In this document: positions 25,575-34,588 of the stretch, in pieces | How positions within the stretch are numbered: the stretch's first letter is position 1 | Layout: every line of letters begins with the position of its first letter | Made by a program: the position numbers and the translations under genes | Assembly: GCF_001718195.1 (NCBI RefSeq) | Contig: NZ_MCNV01000014.1 | Coordinates: 124,001-188,000, forward strand | Reading direction: 5' to 3' | DNA length: 64,000 nt | Origin: Paraburkholderia nodosa | GTDB taxonomy: Bacteria > Pseudomonadota > Gammaproteobacteria > Burkholderiales > Burkholderiaceae | The notes under the pieces: generated by a model | Seen by the model: the letters and a program-made list of their open reading frames with translations, nothing else | Told to the model about the DNA's origin: nothing | Databases searched by the model: none

Positions 25575-26882
25575 ATGAGCATCGAATCCCTACCCGCGCA
25601 CGGCAGCGAGCCCTGGTCAGAGCCTGCTCAAGGCACGTCCGGCAAGAACGTCTCGCGGCTCATCGTCGCGACTTCGATCGGCAACGCGCTCGAGTTCTAC
25701 GACCTGCTGGCTTACGGCTACTTCGCCTCGACGCTCTCCAAGCTCTTCTTCCCCGTTCACAACGCAACGATGTCGCTGCTGCTCACGCTCGGCACATTCG
25801 CGCTCTCGTACCTCGCGCGGCCGGTCGGCGCGCTCGTGCTCGGCTCATACAGCGACCGCAAGGGCCGCAAGGCGTCGCTCACGCTCTCCATCACGATGAT
25901 GACGATCGGCACCGGCATGGTCGCGCTGATGCCCACCTACGCGACGATCGGCATCCTCGCGCCCATCGGCATTTTTGCCTCGCGTCTTCTGCAAGGCTTT
26001 TCGGCGGGCGGCGAGTTCGGCAGTTCCACTGCCTTCCTGATCGAGCACGCGCCGCAGCGCAGCGGTTTCATGTCGAGCTGGCAGTTCTCGAGCCAGGGCG
26101 CAAGCACGCTGCTCGTCTCCCTGTTCGGCGCGGTGCTCACGGGCATGCTCACGCAGCCGCAGCTCGAAGGCTGGGGCTGGCGCATTCCGTTCCTGTTCGG
26201 TGTGCTGATCGGTCCCGTGGGCCTTTATATCCGCCGACGCATGGACGAAACGCCCGAATTCGAGCGTATCGAAAAAGCCGAGTCGCCCGTGCGCGAACTG
26301 TTCGCCACGCAGAAGGCGCGCGTGATCGCATCGATCGGCGTGCTGATCCTGACTACCTCGGCCCAATACGTGCTGCTCTACATGCCGACCTATGCCGCGC
26401 GGCAGCTCGGCCTCGCACCTTCGTCGGGCTTCATCGCCACGCTCGTGGCCGGCCTGATCGCCATCGTGCTCACGCCGATCGTGGGCCACTGGTCGGACAA
26501 GGTGGGCCGCACGCGCATCATGTTCGCGGCGGGCGTGCTGTTCCTGCTCACCGTCTATCCCGCGTTCATGTTCGTCACCGCCCATCCTTCGCTGCCCTCG
26601 CTGCTGGCGGCCGTGGTCTGGATCGCGGTGCTGAAGGTCACCTATTTCGCCTCGATTCCGGCGCTCATGGCCAGCTTCTTCCCCGCACGCACGCGCACCA
26701 CGGGCATGGCGCTCGCCTATAACGTCGGCACGACCGTGTTCGGCGGCTTCACGCCGCTCGCCGTGGCCGCGCTCATTGCGGCGACCGGCAACAATCTCGC
26801 GCCGGGGCTCTGGCTGATGTTCGCGGCCGTGTTGAGCCTCGCTACGCTGATCTGGGCCTGCATGCGCCTCGACGCCCGTTGA
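25575..26882 (+). CDS. MFS transporter, metabolite:H+ symporter (MHS) type
   Basis: A 435-residue twelve-helix transporter of the ProP/KgtP/ShiA group. The group signature GNALEFYDLLAYG is in the first helix and SDRKGRKASL in loop 2-3, with GFSAGGEFG in helix 4. ATG follows GAGGA by seven bases; an earlier ATG overlaps the M20 gene. It probably imports the carboxylate or N-acyl amino acid cleaved by the M20 enzyme encoded just before it. Confidence 0.9.
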   Translation: MSIESLPAHGSEPWSEPAQGTSGKNVSRLIVATSIGNALEFYDLLAYGYFASTLSKLFFPVHNATMSLLLTLGTFALSYLARPVGALVLGSYSDRKGRKASLTLSITMMTIGTGMVALMPTYATIGILAPIGIFASRLLQGFSAGGEFGSSTAFLIEHAPQRSGFMSSWQFSSQGASTLLVSLFGAVLTGMLTQPQLEGWGWRIPFLFGVLIGPVGLYIRRRMDETPEFERIEKAESPVRELFATQKARVIASIGVLILTTSAQYVLLYMPTYAARQLGLAPSSGFIATLVAGLIAIVLTPIVGHWSDKVGRTRIMFAAGVLFLLTVYPAFMFVTAHPSLPSLLAAVVWIAVLKVTYFASIPALMASFFPARTRTTGMALAYNVGTTVFGGFTPLAVAALIAATGNNLAPGLWLMFAAVLSLATLIWACMRLDAR

Positions 26883-26921
26883 AGCGGCCCGCACAAGAAC
26901 ACCAACAGGAAACACGCACGT

Positions 26922-28016
26922 ATGCAACACGATTTGCCGCAGGAAGTTCAGGACGCCATCCAGTTTTCCGTCGATCACGAATCGGCATGGGACCGCAATG
27001 CCGATGGCAACTTCGGCGTGCACGTGAACGACCCGCCGCCGTGGAACTGCTTGCTGGGCCCCATTCACGATCGCGGCCCTGTGTCCGGCGCGGTTGCTGT
27101 GAACGGGCGCCCGCTCGCGCAATGGGGCGCGCCCGATCGGCCCGATCTGACCTTCAGCATCGCCAAGACGTATCTGGCGCTGCTCGCGGGCGTGGCGCAC
27201 GATCGCGGCCTGCTGCCCGATCCCGACGAGCCCGTCCACGTGCGCGCGCCCGGCATCGGCTTCGACGATGACCACAATGCGCAGGTCACGTGGACGCATC
27301 TACTGCAACAGACGAGCGAATGGCAAGGCACGTGCTTCGGCCTTACCGATCAGGCCGATCACTATCGCGCCGTTACGTTCGGCGAGCCGCCCGACGGGAA
27401 AAAAGGCGACTTGCGCCCGTTACGCGCACCCGGCACGTATTGGGAATACAACGACGTGCGCATCAACCAGCTTTCGTTCGCGCTCCTGTGCCTGTTCGGT
27501 CGTTCGTTACCCGAAGTCTTTCGCGAGACGATCATGAGGCCCGTCGGCGCGAGCGAGAACTGGCAATGGGTCGGTTACGACGACGCGTGGATCGACCAGG
27601 GCGGCAGACGCGTGCAGTCGGTGCCGGGCGGCTCGCATTGGGGCGGCGGCATGTCGGTGAGCGCAAACGATCAGTTGAAGGTCGCGCAAATGCTGCTCGA
27701 CGACGGCGTCGTATCCGGCCGCCGCGTACTCTCGAGCGAATGGATCGCGCGTATGCGCACGCCCTGCCCGCTCGCGCCGTTCTACGGCTCACTGGTGTGG
27801 CTCAACACGGGGCGGCGCATGTTCCCGAGCGTGCCCGAGTCGAGCTGGTTTGGCGTCGGCGCGGGCAGTTCGTTCATGTGGATCGAGCCCGAGCGCAAGA
27901 TCGCGCTGATCGTGCGCTGGCTCGATTCGCAATTCGCCGATGCGTTCTTCGGCAAGATGCTGCACGCCGTGGATGCCGTGTGCGCGCGCCAGGGCACGAG
28001 GACGCTGGCGACCTAG
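26922..28016 (+). CDS. Serine hydrolase, beta-lactamase / esterase EstB family
   Basis: A 364-residue protein with a beta-lactamase-like fold but no signal peptide, so probably cytoplasmic. The nucleophile motif SxxK is SIAK at 79-82, and the Tyr/Asn motif is YND at 176-178. A GGSHWGGGM segment near residue 230 is in the region of the third motif. Such proteins act on esters, amides or D-amino-acid peptides. It is third after the M20 and MHS genes, 39 bases downstream, so it may help degrade the same compound. Its stop shares the bases CTAG with the stop of the convergent gene. Confidence 0.85.
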   Translation: MQHDLPQEVQDAIQFSVDHESAWDRNADGNFGVHVNDPPPWNCLLGPIHDRGPVSGAVAVNGRPLAQWGAPDRPDLTFSIAKTYLALLAGVAHDRGLLPDPDEPVHVRAPGIGFDDDHNAQVTWTHLLQQTSEWQGTCFGLTDQADHYRAVTFGEPPDGKKGDLRPLRAPGTYWEYNDVRINQLSFALLCLFGRSLPEVFRETIMRPVGASENWQWVGYDDAWIDQGGRRVQSVPGGSHWGGGMSVSANDQLKVAQMLLDDGVVSGRRVLSSEWIARMRTPCPLAPFYGSLVWLNTGRRMFPSVPESSWFGVGAGSSFMWIEPERKIALIVRWLDSQFADAFFGKMLHAVDAVCARQGTRTLAT

Positions 28017-31000
28017 CGCAGCGCCATTTCCAGCACCCGCGCCACGTGCAGCGCCGTGGCGTTTGCGCCGTCGTGGATCTGGTGGCGGCAACTCGTGCCA
28101 TCCGCCACGACGAGATCGGCGCGATCCGCCTTGCGCACGGCGGGCAACAGCGCCAGCTCGGCCATCGCCAGCGAAGCTTCGTAGTGCTCCGCTTCGTAGC
28201 CGAAGCTGCCCGCCATCCCGCAGCATGACGATTCGATCGGCTTCACATCGAGGCCCGGAATCCAGCCCAGCACCGTGAGCACGGGGCGGAAGGCGTCGAA
28301 TGCTTTCTGGTGGCAGTGGCCGTGCACCCACGCGCGTGGCGCATCGAGTTCGTGCAACGTCAGATCGAAGCGGCCCGCGCCTTTCTCGCGCACGAGGAAT
28401 TCCTCGAACAGGAACGCCGCGGCCGACAACTCCCGCGCTTCGTTGCCGTAGCCGTATTGCAGGAATTCGTCGCGCATCGAGAGCAGGCACGAAGGTTCGA
28501 GCCCGACGATCGACACGCCGCGGGCCACGAACGGCATCAGCGTATCGAGCAGGCGCCGCGCCTCGTGCTTTGCCTCGTCGACCAGTCCCGCGGCGAGGAA
28601 GGTGCGGCCACAGCAGAGCGGGCGCTCTTCGCCGCGCACGTTGAAGTGCACGAAATAGCCGGCCGCTTCGAGCACACGTTGCGCGGCGCGGGCGTTTTCG
28701 GGCTCGAAGTTGTCGTTGAAGGTGTCGACGAACAGCACCACTTCCTTCGTTGCCGCTGCTGCGTCGGGCTTTGCGGCCGCGACCTCCGCAAGGAACGAAG
28801 GCCGCAACTGCGGCAGCGAGCGTTGCGGCGCGAAGCCGAGCATGCGCTTTGCCCACGCGGAGACCACCGGGATACGCTCGCCCGCCGCCGCAAGGCCGCC
28901 GGCTTGCGCCGCGCGTCGCGCATAGCGCGGTAAATAGGCAATCATCTTCTCGCGCAGCTTCACACCGTGCTTCGTATTCCATGCAGCGCGCGCCTCGATT
29001 TTCAGCTTCGCCATGTCCACGCCGGTTGGACAGTCGCGCTTGCAGCCCTTGCACGATACGCATAGGTCGAGCGTGTCCTTGACGTCGTCGCTTGCGAGTC
29101 CGTCCTCGCCCAACTGCCCCGAAATCGCGAGCCGAAGCGTGTTCGCGCGGCCACGCGTCACGTGCTTCTCGTCTTTCGTCACGCGGTAGCTCGGGCACAT
29201 CGTGCCCGCGTCGAACTTGCGGCAGTGGCCGTTGTTGTTGCACATCTCCACGGCCTTCGCGAGGCCGCCGGTCAGGTCGTCGCCGCAGCCGGGCGGCGTT
29301 TCTACACCCGTTAGCGGATCGCGGCCCACGTCCCACGCCGACCAGTCGAGCATCGGCCGCATCTGGCGCTCGCGATATCCCGGCGCGAAGCGGAACAGCG
29401 TCGCGTCGTCCATTTTCGGCGGCCGCACGATCTTGTCGGGATTGAAACGGTTCTCGGGGTCGAACAGCTGCTTGATTTCCGAGAATGCGGCGTTGATCTT
29501 CGGTCCGTACTGCCAGGCAATCCATTCGCCGCGGCACAGACCATCGCCATGCTCGCCCGAAAACGCACCCTTGTACTCGCGTACCAATTCCGCAGCCTGC
29601 TCGCCTATCGCGCGCATTTTCGCCGCACCGTCGCGGCGCATGTCGAGTATCGGCCGCACGTGCAGCGTGCCGACGCTCGCGTGCGCGTACCACGTGCCTT
29701 CGGTGCCGTGCCGATGGAAGATGTCGGTCAGGCGGCTCGTGTACTCCGCGAGATGCTCGAGCGGCACGGCGCAGTCCTCGATGAACGAGACGGGCTTGCC
29801 GTCGCCCTTCATGCTCATCATGATGTTCAGGCCCGCCTTGCGCACTTCCCACAGCGCCTTTTGCTCGTTCGCATCAGTCATCTTCACGACCGAGTCCCGC
29901 AGGCCGTGATCGCCCATCAGCTGGACCAGGTCATCGAGGCGGCGCAGCTGGGCGTCACGCTCGTCGCCCGCGAACTCGACCAGCAGGATCGCATCGGGCC
30001 TGCCCACCAGCGCCTTTTCGATCACCGGCTTGAAGCCCGGATTGCCGAGCGCGAGTTCGATCATCGTGCGATCGACCAGCTCGACCGCAGTCGGCTTGAG
30101 CTTGACGATGTGCTGCGCCGAGTCCATCGCTTGCCAGAAGGTGGGAAAGCTCACTACGCCCAGCGTTTTGTGCGCTGGCAACGGCGCGAGCTTCAGCGTG
30201 ATCTGCCGGCTGAACGCGAGCGTGCCTTCGGAGCCCACGAGCAGATGCGCGAGATTCGCCACGCCGTCGTCGGTATAGGCGAGCGGGTTCTGGCAATCGA
30301 ACAGGTCGATGTTGTAGCCGGCCACACGGCGCAGCACCTTCGGCATGCGTTCCGCGATCTCGCCGCGCTCGCGCGTGGCGATGCGCTGTACGCCTTCGAG
30401 CAGCGCCGCCAGCCGCACGCCTTCGTGCGGCATGTTCAGCGACTGGAAGCGCGCTTCGGTGCCATCCGCGAGAATCGCGTCGATGCCGAGCACGTTGTGC
30501 ACCATGTTGCCGTATTCGATCGAACGCGAGCCGCACGAGTTGTTGCCCGCCATGCCGCCGATCGTGCACTGCGCCGCCGTCGACACATCCACGGGAAACC
30601 ACAACCCGTGCGGCTTGAGCCACGCGTTCAGATGATCGAGCACGACGCCCGGTTCGACCGTCACAGTGCGCGCATCGGCGTCGAACTCGACGACGTTGTT
30701 GAGCCACTTCGACGTGTCGATCACGAGCGCTTCGCCCACCGTCTGCCCGCACTGGCTCGTACCCGCGCCGCGCGCCAGCACGGGAGCGTGCGCGAGGCGC
30801 GCCACTTCCAGCGCGGCGCGCAAGTCGTCCTGATCGCGTGGCACGACCACGCCGATGGGCATGATCTGATAGATCGAGGCGTCGGTTGCGTAACGGCCGC
30901 GGCTTGCGGCGTCGAACCACACGTCGCCGCGCAGTGCTTCACGCAGACGCCGCGCGAGCGGCGAGCCGTGGCCCGCGCTCGAAGGAACGAGATGAACCGG

Positions 31001-31036
31001 CTTGACCAGCATGCCCGAGGTGCGTGCGCCTTCCAT
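28013..31036 (-). CDS. FAD-binding and 4Fe-4S D-2-hydroxyacid dehydrogenase (YdiJ-like)
   Basis: A 1007-residue fusion protein. Residues 1-550 are a GlcD/VAO-type FAD domain (ARGAGTSQCGQTVGEALV, NNSCGSRSIEYGNMVHN). Next is an iron-sulfur segment (CVSCKGCKRDCPTGVD, near residue 660). The C-terminal half has the CCG motifs of heterodisulfide-reductase-like domains (PLCCGRTFLAAG, SSCCGMAGSFG) plus HGHCHQKA. E. coli YdiJ has the same layout and oxidises D-2-hydroxyglutarate. Here the partner genes suggest D-lactate, glycolate or a related acid. An AAGGAG site precedes ATG, and the MFS gene lies six bases upstream. Confidence 0.88.
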   Translation of the reverse strand: MEGARTSGMLVKPVHLVPSSAGHGSPLARRLREALRGDVWFDAASRGRYATDASIYQIMPIGVVVPRDQDDLRAALEVARLAHAPVLARGAGTSQCGQTVGEALVIDTSKWLNNVVEFDADARTVTVEPGVVLDHLNAWLKPHGLWFPVDVSTAAQCTIGGMAGNNSCGSRSIEYGNMVHNVLGIDAILADGTEARFQSLNMPHEGVRLAALLEGVQRIATRERGEIAERMPKVLRRVAGYNIDLFDCQNPLAYTDDGVANLAHLLVGSEGTLAFSRQITLKLAPLPAHKTLGVVSFPTFWQAMDSAQHIVKLKPTAVELVDRTMIELALGNPGFKPVIEKALVGRPDAILLVEFAGDERDAQLRRLDDLVQLMGDHGLRDSVVKMTDANEQKALWEVRKAGLNIMMSMKGDGKPVSFIEDCAVPLEHLAEYTSRLTDIFHRHGTEGTWYAHASVGTLHVRPILDMRRDGAAKMRAIGEQAAELVREYKGAFSGEHGDGLCRGEWIAWQYGPKINAAFSEIKQLFDPENRFNPDKIVRPPKMDDATLFRFAPGYRERQMRPMLDWSAWDVGRDPLTGVETPPGCGDDLTGGLAKAVEMCNNNGHCRKFDAGTMCPSYRVTKDEKHVTRGRANTLRLAISGQLGEDGLASDDVKDTLDLCVSCKGCKRDCPTGVDMAKLKIEARAAWNTKHGVKLREKMIAYLPRYARRAAQAGGLAAAGERIPVVSAWAKRMLGFAPQRSLPQLRPSFLAEVAAAKPDAAAATKEVVLFVDTFNDNFEPENARAAQRVLEAAGYFVHFNVRGEERPLCCGRTFLAAGLVDEAKHEARRLLDTLMPFVARGVSIVGLEPSCLLSMRDEFLQYGYGNEARELSAAAFLFEEFLVREKGAGRFDLTLHELDAPRAWVHGHCHQKAFDAFRPVLTVLGWIPGLDVKPIESSCCGMAGSFGYEAEHYEASLAMAELALLPAVRKADRADLVVADGTSCRHQIHDGANATALHVARVLEMALR

Positions 31037-31042
31037 CGCCGT

Positions 31043-32329
31043 TCACACTCCTTGATGAGAACCTGCGGGTTCGTCAGCCTTCGTGCCCAGCTCGAAGCGG
31101 CTCTCCGGCTGCATGCGGAACGCGAGGATCACGCCGCACCCCATCAGCACCATGCTGCCCACGAACGGCAGGTCCCAGTTGCCGAAGCGGTCGATCAGAA
31201 AGCCGCCCACCACGGGCGAGATGATCGCGGCCAGCGCCGAGCCCGTGTTCATCATGCCGCTCGCCGTGCCCGAGAATTCCGGCGCGATATCCATGGGAAT
31301 CGCCCACATCGGCCCGATCGTCATTTCGGCGAAGAAGAAGCCCGCCGCGAGGCACGCCATGGAAATGACCGGATCGTGCACGAACATCAGCGGCACGAGC
31401 ACGATCAGCGTGATCAGCATGCACACCGAGACCATCCAGCTTCGCGCGCGCTTGAGGTTGCCCGTGCGCTGAAAGAGCCAGTCGGTCACGAGGCCGCCGA
31501 GCGTGTCGCCCACCACGCCCGCGAGAAACACCACCGAGGCGAAGATCGCCGACTTGCCCAACTGCAGGTGATAGTTGTGCAGGAAGTATTGCGGGATCCA
31601 GCTAAGGAAAAGCCACAGCGTCCAGCCGTAGCAGAAGTAGACGATCGTCACCGGAATCATGCGCCTGAAGAGCGCCATCCACGGCAGGCCGGTCGCGCGC
31701 GGCTTGGGCGGCGGCAGGATCGCGAGCTCGGCCTCGGTAATGCGCGGGTGATCCTTCGGATGTTCGGTGAAGGTGAACGCCCACACCACCACCCACAGCA
31801 GGCTGAGCGCGCCGCAAACATAAAACGATTCGCGCCAGCCGTAGCGCGCCATCACCAGCACGACCACCGCTGGCGCCACGGCATTGCCGATGCGCGAGGC
31901 GGAGTGCGTGATGCCCTGCGCGAAGCCGCGCCGCTCTTTCGCGACCCAGCGCGACATCGCCGAGGTCGAGGCGGGAAACGTCGCGCCCTCGCCGAAGCCG
32001 AGCAACAGGCGCGCGGCGAGCAGCGTGGCGAGGCCGCCCGCCATGCCGGTGAGAACCGTGGCCACGCCCCACAGCGCACCGCAGAAAAGCAGCGTGCGCC
32101 GCGCACCGAAGCGGTCGCTCACCCAGCCGCCGATGATCTGAAACAGCAGATACGGATACGCAAACGCCGAAAAGACCAGCCCGACTTCGGTGTGCGAGAG
32201 CTGGAACTCCTTGCCGAAGCCCGCCGCGGCCGTGCTCACGTTCACACGGTCGAGGTAGGTGATGAAGTACATGATGCAGAGCATGATCAGCACGACGCTG
32301 CTCGCGCTCGTCAATCGATACCGTTTCAT
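31043..32329 (-). CDS. MFS transporter, anion:cation symporter (ACS) family
   Basis: A 428-residue twelve-helix transporter of the group that includes hexuronate (ExuT), glucarate (GudP), tartrate and phthalate carriers. Helix 1 has the group pattern YFITYLDRVNVSTA, and loop 2-3 has GGWVSDRFGARRTL. A GGAG site lies seven bases before ATG. It sits between the aminotransferase and the D-2-hydroxyacid dehydrogenase genes in one direction, so it probably carries the 2-hydroxy or sugar acid used by those enzymes. Confidence 0.9.
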   Translation of the reverse strand: MKRYRLTSASSVVLIMLCIMYFITYLDRVNVSTAAAGFGKEFQLSHTEVGLVFSAFAYPYLLFQIIGGWVSDRFGARRTLLFCGALWGVATVLTGMAGGLATLLAARLLLGFGEGATFPASTSAMSRWVAKERRGFAQGITHSASRIGNAVAPAVVVLVMARYGWRESFYVCGALSLLWVVVWAFTFTEHPKDHPRITEAELAILPPPKPRATGLPWMALFRRMIPVTIVYFCYGWTLWLFLSWIPQYFLHNYHLQLGKSAIFASVVFLAGVVGDTLGGLVTDWLFQRTGNLKRARSWMVSVCMLITLIVLVPLMFVHDPVISMACLAAGFFFAEMTIGPMWAIPMDIAPEFSGTASGMMNTGSALAAIISPVVGGFLIDRFGNWDLPFVGSMVLMGCGVILAFRMQPESRFELGTKADEPAGSHQGV

Positions 32330-32424
32330 CGTCAGTCTCCGTTGCTGGTTCTGTCGGCCGCATCGCCCTTCTCGAAGTGGCGTCCGGCATGGGAACGATC
32401 TTGCATCGCCCGGAATCGGCCTGG

Positions 32425-32449
32425 CATGCCGCGCCCCGTGCGCGGCATG
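32425..32449. promoter_or_regulatory. Hairpin between aminotransferase and MFS genes
   Basis: CATGCCGCG and CGCGGCATG pair perfectly around a 7-base loop, 17 bases after the aminotransferase stop. No T-run follows on the minus strand, so read-through into the MFS gene is likely. It may adjust relative expression. Confidence 0.35.
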
Positions 32450-32465
32450 TGAAAAAGTGCTTGTT

Positions 32466-33683
32466 TCAGGCGGCTTTCAGCGACACCACGTTGGGTTGCG
32501 CCGCGAGATAGTCCATCGCGGCAGGCAAGCCGCTGTCCCTCAAGGGCACGCCCGCGACGCGCAGGCCCATTTCGCAGCCGGCCAATGCCGCCAGCAGCGT
32601 GAGATCGTTGCAGTCGCCCAGATGCCCGATGCGGAACATGCGCCCTTTGACCTTGCCGAGGCCCGTGCCGAGCGAGAGATCGAAGCGCTCGTAGATGATC
32701 TTGCGCACGGCATCCGCATCCACGCCTTCGGGCATCATCACGCCCGTGAGCACGGGACTGTAGACGGCGGGATCGGCGCACTGGATCTCGAGGCCCCACG
32801 CGCGCACCGCGCGCCGGCACGCCTCGCCCAGCCGCTGATGCCGCGCGAACACGTTGTCGAGCCCTTCGTCCTGCAGCATGTCGAGCGCTTCGGAAAGGCC
32901 GTAGAGCAGGTTCGTGTTGGGCGTGTACGGCCAGTAGCCGCTCTTGTTCATCTCGATGATCTCAGCCCAGCCCCAGAAGCTGCGCGGCAGCTTCGCGTGC
33001 TCGCTCGCGGCCAGCGCCTTCGCCGAAACCGCGTTGAAGCTGATGCCCGGCGGCAGCATGAGACCCTTCTGCGAGCCGGAGACGGTCACGTCCACGCCCC
33101 ATTCGTCATGGCGATAGTCAGCGCTGGCGAGACCGGAAATCGTGTCGACGAGCAGCAGCGCCGGGTGCCCGGCGGCATCGATCGCGCGGCGCACCGCGGC
33201 GATGTCCGAGGTCACGCCGGTCGAGGTCTCGTTATGCACCACGCACACCGCCTTGATGGCGTGCTGCGCGTCCTCGCGCAAACGCTTTTCGATCATGTCG
33301 GCCTGCACGCCGCGCCGCCAGCCCTCGATGCCGGGCAGGCCGAGAAATTCCGGCTTCAGGCCAAGGCGCTCGGCCATCTGCTTCCATAGCGTCGCGAAAT
33401 GGCCCGTCTCGAACATCAGTACCGTGTCGCCGGGGCTCAGCGTGTTGGTGAGCGCGGCTTCCCACGCGCCCGTGCCGGAGGCCGGGTAAATCACCACCGG
33501 CTGCTGCGTCTTGAAGATCTTCTTGATGCCGTCCACCACCTTGAGCCCGAGCACGGCGAACTCGGGGCCGCGATGGTCGATGGTCGGATAGCTCATCGCG
33601 CGCAGGATGCGATCGGGCACCGGGCTCGGCCCGGGAATCTGGAGGAAGTGGCGACCAGCGGGATGGAAATCGAGCTTCAACAT
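32466..33683 (-). CDS. Serine-glyoxylate / alanine-glyoxylate aminotransferase family protein
   Basis: A 405-residue class V PLP aminotransferase of the SgaA/AGXT group, which transfers the amino group of serine or alanine to glyoxylate. The N-terminal IPGPSPVPDRIL and the PLP lysine in SGSQKGLMLPPG (Lys206) are in place, as is VDTISGLASADY with the cofactor-ring Asp180. An AGGAG site precedes ATG by eight bases. It is the first gene of a set ending in the FAD/Fe-S dehydrogenase: dehydrogenase makes glyoxylate or pyruvate, aminotransferase consumes it. A GntR operator lies in its promoter. Confidence 0.88.
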   Translation of the reverse strand: MLKLDFHPAGRHFLQIPGPSPVPDRILRAMSYPTIDHRGPEFAVLGLKVVDGIKKIFKTQQPVVIYPASGTGAWEAALTNTLSPGDTVLMFETGHFATLWKQMAERLGLKPEFLGLPGIEGWRRGVQADMIEKRLREDAQHAIKAVCVVHNETSTGVTSDIAAVRRAIDAAGHPALLLVDTISGLASADYRHDEWGVDVTVSGSQKGLMLPPGISFNAVSAKALAASEHAKLPRSFWGWAEIIEMNKSGYWPYTPNTNLLYGLSEALDMLQDEGLDNVFARHQRLGEACRRAVRAWGLEIQCADPAVYSPVLTGVMMPEGVDADAVRKIIYERFDLSLGTGLGKVKGRMFRIGHLGDCNDLTLLAALAGCEMGLRVAGVPLRDSGLPAAMDYLAAQPNVVSLKAA

Positions 33684-33703
33684 GCAATCGCTCCTGTTTT
33701 GAA

Positions 33704-33717
33704 TTTTGCATTCAAAA
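33704..33717. promoter_or_regulatory. GntR-type operator in the aminotransferase promoter
   Basis: TTTTGCATTCAAAA differs by one base from the perfect palindrome at 33840-33853 beside the divergent gntR gene. A longer exact dyad, TTTTGAAT-N5-ATTCAAAA (33697-33717), overlaps it. A TATAGT -10 element for the minus-strand gene lies immediately upstream (33724-33719), placing the operator over the start site. Confidence 0.65.
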
Positions 33718-33839
33718 AACTATAATCCAGCCAGCTCATGTGCAGACAGGCAATTCTGATGTGGTTTACCCCAGGCGCAGTGTGCTTCTTTGGGGTCCTG
33801 TCCTTGGGCTAGAATTCGCTGGAAATCGATGGAAATGCC

Positions 33840-33853
33840 TTTTGCATGCAAAA
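33840..33853. promoter_or_regulatory. GntR-type operator spanning the gntR start codon
   Basis: TTTTGCATGCAAAA is a perfect 14-base palindrome containing the ATG of the regulator gene (33846-33848). FadR-subfamily regulators often bind short AT-flanked palindromes. A site on top of its own start suggests autoregulation by blocking elongation or initiation. Confidence 0.6.
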
Positions 33854-34562
33854 CCCGAACCTGAACCCCTCTGCGACCAGCCCGGAACTGCCGCCCATTC
33901 CGCGCCAGCAACTCCATGACACCGTCGTCGACCATCTGCGGCGGTTCATCGTGGAAGGCGCGCTCGAGGCCGGGCGCAAGCTCAACGAGCGCGAGCTGTG
34001 CGAAACGCTGGGCATTTCGCGCACGCCGCTGCGCGAGGCGCTGAAGGTGCTCGCGTCCGAAGGGCTGATCGAGATTTCGCCGAATCGCGGCGCCTCGGTC
34101 TCGAAGATGTCGGAGGCGGAACTGCGCGAGACCTTCGAACTCATGAGCGGACTCGAAGCGTTTTCAGGCGAACTGGCTTGCGAGCGGATCACCGCGGCTG
34201 AGATCGCCGAGATCAAGGCGCTGCACTACGCGATGCTCGCCTGCCGCGCGCAGAACGATCTGGCCGGTTACTACAGCCGCAATCAGGCGATTCACGACAA
34301 GATCAACGAAGCGGCGCGCAATTCGGCGCTGCGGCAGACGTATATCGCGGTGAATCGCCGTTTGCAGGCGCTGCGGTTCCGCTCGAACTTCGAAACCGCC
34401 AAGTGGGACCGCGCGATCCATGAGCACGGCGAAATGCTGGCGGCGCTCGATGCGCGCGACGGCAAGCGGCTCGCGGCGATACTGCGGCAGCATTTGCTCG
34501 CCAAACGCGATGCGGTGTTGCGGATTGGGGATACGCCGCCGGTGCAGGACACCGGCAACTAA
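33846..34562 (+). CDS. GntR-family regulator, FadR subfamily (FCD domain)
   Basis: A 238-residue protein. The winged HTH is at about residues 25-85 (ALEAGRKLNERELCETLGISRTPLREALKVL) and an all-helical FCD ligand domain occupies 95-220 (ELRETFELMSGLEAFSGELA). The FCD domain usually binds a carboxylic acid through a metal site. It is divergent from the aminotransferase - MFS - dehydrogenase genes, and a matching operator occurs at both start regions. It should control that set in response to the transported acid. Confidence 0.9.
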   Translation: MQNPNLNPSATSPELPPIPRQQLHDTVVDHLRRFIVEGALEAGRKLNERELCETLGISRTPLREALKVLASEGLIEISPNRGASVSKMSEAELRETFELMSGLEAFSGELACERITAAEIAEIKALHYAMLACRAQNDLAGYYSRNQAIHDKINEAARNSALRQTYIAVNRRLQALRFRSNFETAKWDRAIHEHGEMLAALDARDGKRLAAILRQHLLAKRDAVLRIGDTPPVQDTGN

Positions 34563-34588
34563 ATCGCCGCTCGCGCCACGTCTTTCGA

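Noticed and set aside
29549..32452. A very long open frame on the plus strand, antisense to the FAD/Fe-S dehydrogenase and MFS genes
   Set aside because: Its product is Arg/His/Ala-rich with no domain, while the minus-strand genes carry full family motifs. Such frames arise from strong third-position GC bias.
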